NCBI GenBank assembly: GCA_021205225.1
Contig: JAJPXX010000079.1
Coordinates: forward strand, 1-32,442
DNA: 32,442 nucleotides
Source of the DNA: Lachnospiraceae bacterium
GTDB lineage: Bacteria; Bacillota; Clostridia; Lachnospirales; Lachnospiraceae
Direction of reading: 5' to 3'
Shown here: piece by piece, positions 30,503 to 32,442 of the stretch
Layout of the letters: each line of letters starts with the position of its first letter
Numbering within the stretch: position 1 is the stretch's first letter
The notes under the pieces: model-generated
Seen by the model: only the letters and a program-made list of their open reading frames with translations
Database searches by the model: none
Told to the model about the DNA's origin: nothing
Program-made: the position numbers and the translations under genes

Positions 30503-32317
30503 TTATGACCAGTATCTTCTCGCGCATACCGGTGTACGGTAGTTGTAGCTTGAAATAATAATACCGGTTGTGGAAGAGCTTGCGTGTACTACCTGACCAC
30601 CGCCAATGTAGAGAGCCACATGGCTGATGCCGCTGCCATCCGAATAGAACAGAAGGTCTCCGGCCTGGATATCACTTAAGGATACCGATGTGCCGCTCGA
30701 CGCCTGCGCCGCCGCCGTACGCGGAATGCTGATTCCAAAGTTCGCAAATACGGACTGTGTAAATCCGGAGCAGTCAGCACCATTTGTCAGGCTTGTCCCG
30801 CCGTATACGTATGGATTTCCAACAAACTGTACCGCATAATTCGCAATCGCCTGTCCTGTAGAGGAGGTACTTGTCGTAGTGGAAGCCTCTGTGGACGTTG
30901 TCTCTGCCGCTTCCGTCTGTGCTGCTTCCGTCTGCGGAGCCTCTGTCTGCGGAGCTTCCGTCTGTACTGCTTCGGTCTGCGCCGCTTCCGTATAGGTTGT
31001 CTCCGTACTTGCCGCCTCTGTGTAGGTCGTCTCCGCAGCTGACGTATCGGTCGTCGTGGTCGATGTAGAAGTATCTGTTGCCGTGGAATACTTCAGTTCA
31101 TCCGCTACCGCTACCGCATCCAGATAATCCTGATATGCAGCTACTGCCTCATCGTATGTATCATATACCAGCTGCTCGTCCGCCTGCTGTGTCGCCGCAT
31201 CCGCAGCTTCCTGTGCCTCCAGATATTCCTGATATGCCTCGTCTACCGCTGCCTGCGCCTCACTCAGACTCGAAGATGAAGAATCGGTCGTTGAGGAAGA
31301 GTCGGTGTAAGTCTCTGTATAGGTGTAAGTCTCTGCCGCTTCGGTTGCTGCCGCCGCCGCTGCTTCTGCTGCCGCTGCTGCCTCCGCAGCTGCCGCTTCT
31401 TCTGCAGCCTGTGCCGCTGCCGCTTCTGCTTCCTGCTCCGCAAGATAAGCCAGCCACTGCGCATCCAGTCTCTCCTGCTCCTCTTCCAGCGTCTCCGCAG
31501 TCGAATAATAGGTATCATAATTCACATACCACGCATTGATATACCCGTATGTGCCATCCTCCAATACTACCTTCATCCAGTCGCCTTCATACGCAACTAC
31601 TTCCAGCTGATCCGAGGAATATACCATACCGATCGTCGAAGAATCTTCGCTTGCCTCAGAATGAACCCACAGCCCCTCCGCATTGACCGTCGCCACATTG
31701 TAAGCCACTGCCTCTGCGATCTCATCTGCTTCCTCGCCTGTCGCAAAATACGCAACATTCACATAACCGGTCACATTACCGGACTGTACTTCATACCAGT
31801 CGCCAATCTGTCCAAGGATCGTCACTGACCCATTGTTATAAACCTTGCCGACCACTTCGCCGTCCACGCTCGCTTCCGCGCGGACATTGATATAATTCTC
31901 GCATTGCGCGAATGCCAGCTGGCCGCTCATGCTAGTGTCATATACCGCCTCGGTCTCTGTCTGAGCTTCCGTCTCAGCCGCCGTGGTATCCGTGTCTGCA
32001 TCAGCCGTAGTATCAGCGGTTTCAGAAGTCACTGCCGCAGAATCTGCTGCCTCAGAATCTGTCTCATCAGCCGTCTCAGAATCTGCTGTCTCATCAGCTG
32101 TCTCCGCCGCGCTCTGTGCTCCCCCAGTGCTGGCCACTGCATCTGTCTCACTCAGCCCCGCAAGGGTGGAGCTGCTGCTCACTACCGTATTTGTCTCGCT
32201 CAACCCCGCAAGTGTCACACTATTATTATCCGCTAAGGCAACCGTCCCAAAACTGCCAAGCGTAATCCCTACTGCCAGACAGCAGGCCGTAAATTGCATC
32301 ACTGCTTTTTTCATCAT
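30503..32317 (-). CDS. Exported SH3-domain NlpC/P60 (C40) cell-wall hydrolase
   Basis: Exported peptidoglycan endopeptidase of 604 residues. Order: signal peptide (to ALADNN, about residue 30); two TLAGLSET repeats and a Thr/Glu/Ala-rich segment; two SH3b domains (about 140-190 and 205-270: NVRAEASVDGEVVGKVYNNG, WVHSEASEDSSTIGMVYSSD in shorter form); an Ala/Glu coiled segment (about 275-400); a TEA-x-QTEAPQ-type Thr-rich linker; and the C-terminal NlpC/P60 domain with Cys516 (DCSGF), His566 (SHVALYIG) and His578 (VVHASS). GGAGG nine bases upstream supports the start; an ATG one codon later is equally possible. It has its own strong promoter and terminator and likely cleaves stem peptides during growth or separation. 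Confidence 0.93.
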   Translation of the reverse strand: MMKKAVMQFTACCLAVGITLGSFGTVALADNNSVTLAGLSETNTVVSSSSTLAGLSETDAVASTGGAQSAAETADETADSETADETDSEAADSAAVTSETADTTADADTDTTAAETEAQTETEAVYDTSMSGQLAFAQCENYINVRAEASVDGEVVGKVYNNGSVTILGQIGDWYEVQSGNVTGYVNVAYFATGEEADEIAEAVAYNVATVNAEGLWVHSEASEDSSTIGMVYSSDQLEVVAYEGDWMKVVLEDGTYGYINAWYVNYDTYYSTAETLEEEQERLDAQWLAYLAEQEAEAAAAQAAEEAAAAEAAAAAEAAAAAATEAAETYTYTETYTDSSSTTDSSSSSLSEAQAAVDEAYQEYLEAQEAADAATQQADEQLVYDTYDEAVAAYQDYLDAVAVADELKYSTATDTSTSTTTTDTSAAETTYTEAASTETTYTEAAQTEAVQTEAPQTEAPQTEAAQTEAAETTSTEASTTTSTSSTGQAIANYAVQFVGNPYVYGGTSLTNGADCSGFTQSVFANFGISIPRTAAAQASSGTSVSLSDIQAGDLLFYSDGSGISHVALYIGGGQVVHASSSTTGIIISSYNYRTPVCARRYWS

Positions 32318-32349
32318 CTATCCCCGCCTCCAAACAACTTTTTAAAACA

Positions 32350-32376
32350 TATTACAAATTTATTACATTTATTACA
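32350..32376. promoter_or_regulatory. Three phased TATTACA repeats in the leader of the NlpC/P60 gene
   Basis: TATTACA occurs at 32350-32356, 32361-32367 and 32370-32376, spaced 11 and 9 bases, so all on about the same face of the helix. They lie just downstream of the -10 box and before the ribosome site, a position suited to a repressor. Confidence 0.5.
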
Positions 32377-32381
32377 ACGGT

Positions 32382-32410
32382 ATAATAACAAATAGGCAGG
32401 GCTTTGTCAA
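32382..32410 (-). promoter_or_regulatory. Promoter of the NlpC/P60 gene
   Basis: Minus-strand TTGACA (32405-32410), a 17-base spacer and TATTAT (32382-32387), about 65 bases before the start codon. A near-consensus housekeeping promoter. Confidence 0.8.
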
Positions 32411-32442
32411 GCACATTTAATATTTTTTAAATAGTTTTTGCA

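Noticed and set aside
1..32442. tRNA, rRNA, known riboswitch or replication origin
   Set aside because: I saw no cloverleaf ending in a recognisable T-arm, no rRNA core sequence, no conserved riboswitch core and no DnaA-box cluster by eye; a covariance-model scan would be needed to exclude weak cases.

Overview
The window looks like chromosomal DNA of a Gram-positive anaerobe of the class Clostridia, most likely a Lachnospiraceae member (inference). The reasons are a compact acpP-fabK-fabD-fabG-fabF-fabZ block using the FMN-type enoyl reductase FabK, strong AGGAGG ribosome sites, an XpaC/TelA/CmpB-like operon, a YARHG exported protein and an SH3-NlpC/P60 exported hydrolase. Most genes lie on the minus strand; only mutS2, its neighbouring response regulator, the YARHG gene and an ORF6N gene are on the plus strand. 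No rRNA, tRNA or CRISPR was recognised.

Layout. 60-4791 (-): type II fatty-acid synthesis operon read from acpP to fabZ and closed by a strong terminator. 4908-5875 (-): an ECF-like sigma factor gene broken by an in-frame TGA, followed by a small one-helix membrane protein that may be its partner. 6128-9578 (+): mutS2 carrying a roughly 75-residue insertion between its ATPase motifs, then 10 bases later an OmpR-type regulator whose phospho-acceptor Asp is Glu. 9662-10726 (+): exported protein with two YARHG domains.

10811-15788 is a decayed, visibly more AT-rich accessory island. It holds a multiply frameshifted and internally deleted serine recombinase, an ORF6N protein with a C-terminal HKD-like motif, a 5'-truncated superfamily 1 helicase/nuclease of the type seen in defence islands, and an excisionase-like helix-turn-helix protein. 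A long palindrome occurs twice here, once inside the ORF6N gene and once just after its stop.

15962-19124 (-): a probable metal-handling cluster: a CxxCxxCC protein (YkgJ type), a divergent CobW-like GTPase fused to a TIGR03943/YcgQ-like domain, and a CobW/COG0523 GTPase with a large His/Cys-rich metal-binding insert. A 216-bp structured element bounded by repeats lies upstream. 19507-21963 (-): polar amino-acid ABC transporter with a good promoter and a terminator. 22146-24260 (-): a zinc-ribbon membrane protein with perfect Ala/Glu heptad repeats. 24516-25799 (-): class I aminotransferase.

25952-30264 (-): an apparent envelope-stress operon xpaC - telA - CmpB-like membrane protein - small Cys-rich protein - zincin-like protein. 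30503-32317 (-): exported SH3-NlpC/P60 cell-wall hydrolase with a textbook promoter and three phased TATTACA repeats in its leader.

The strongest candidates for new biology are the kinase-independent-looking regulator attached to mutS2, the palindrome pair of the ORF6N gene, the CobW-TIGR03943 fusion cluster, and the sigma gene split between region 2 and region 4.
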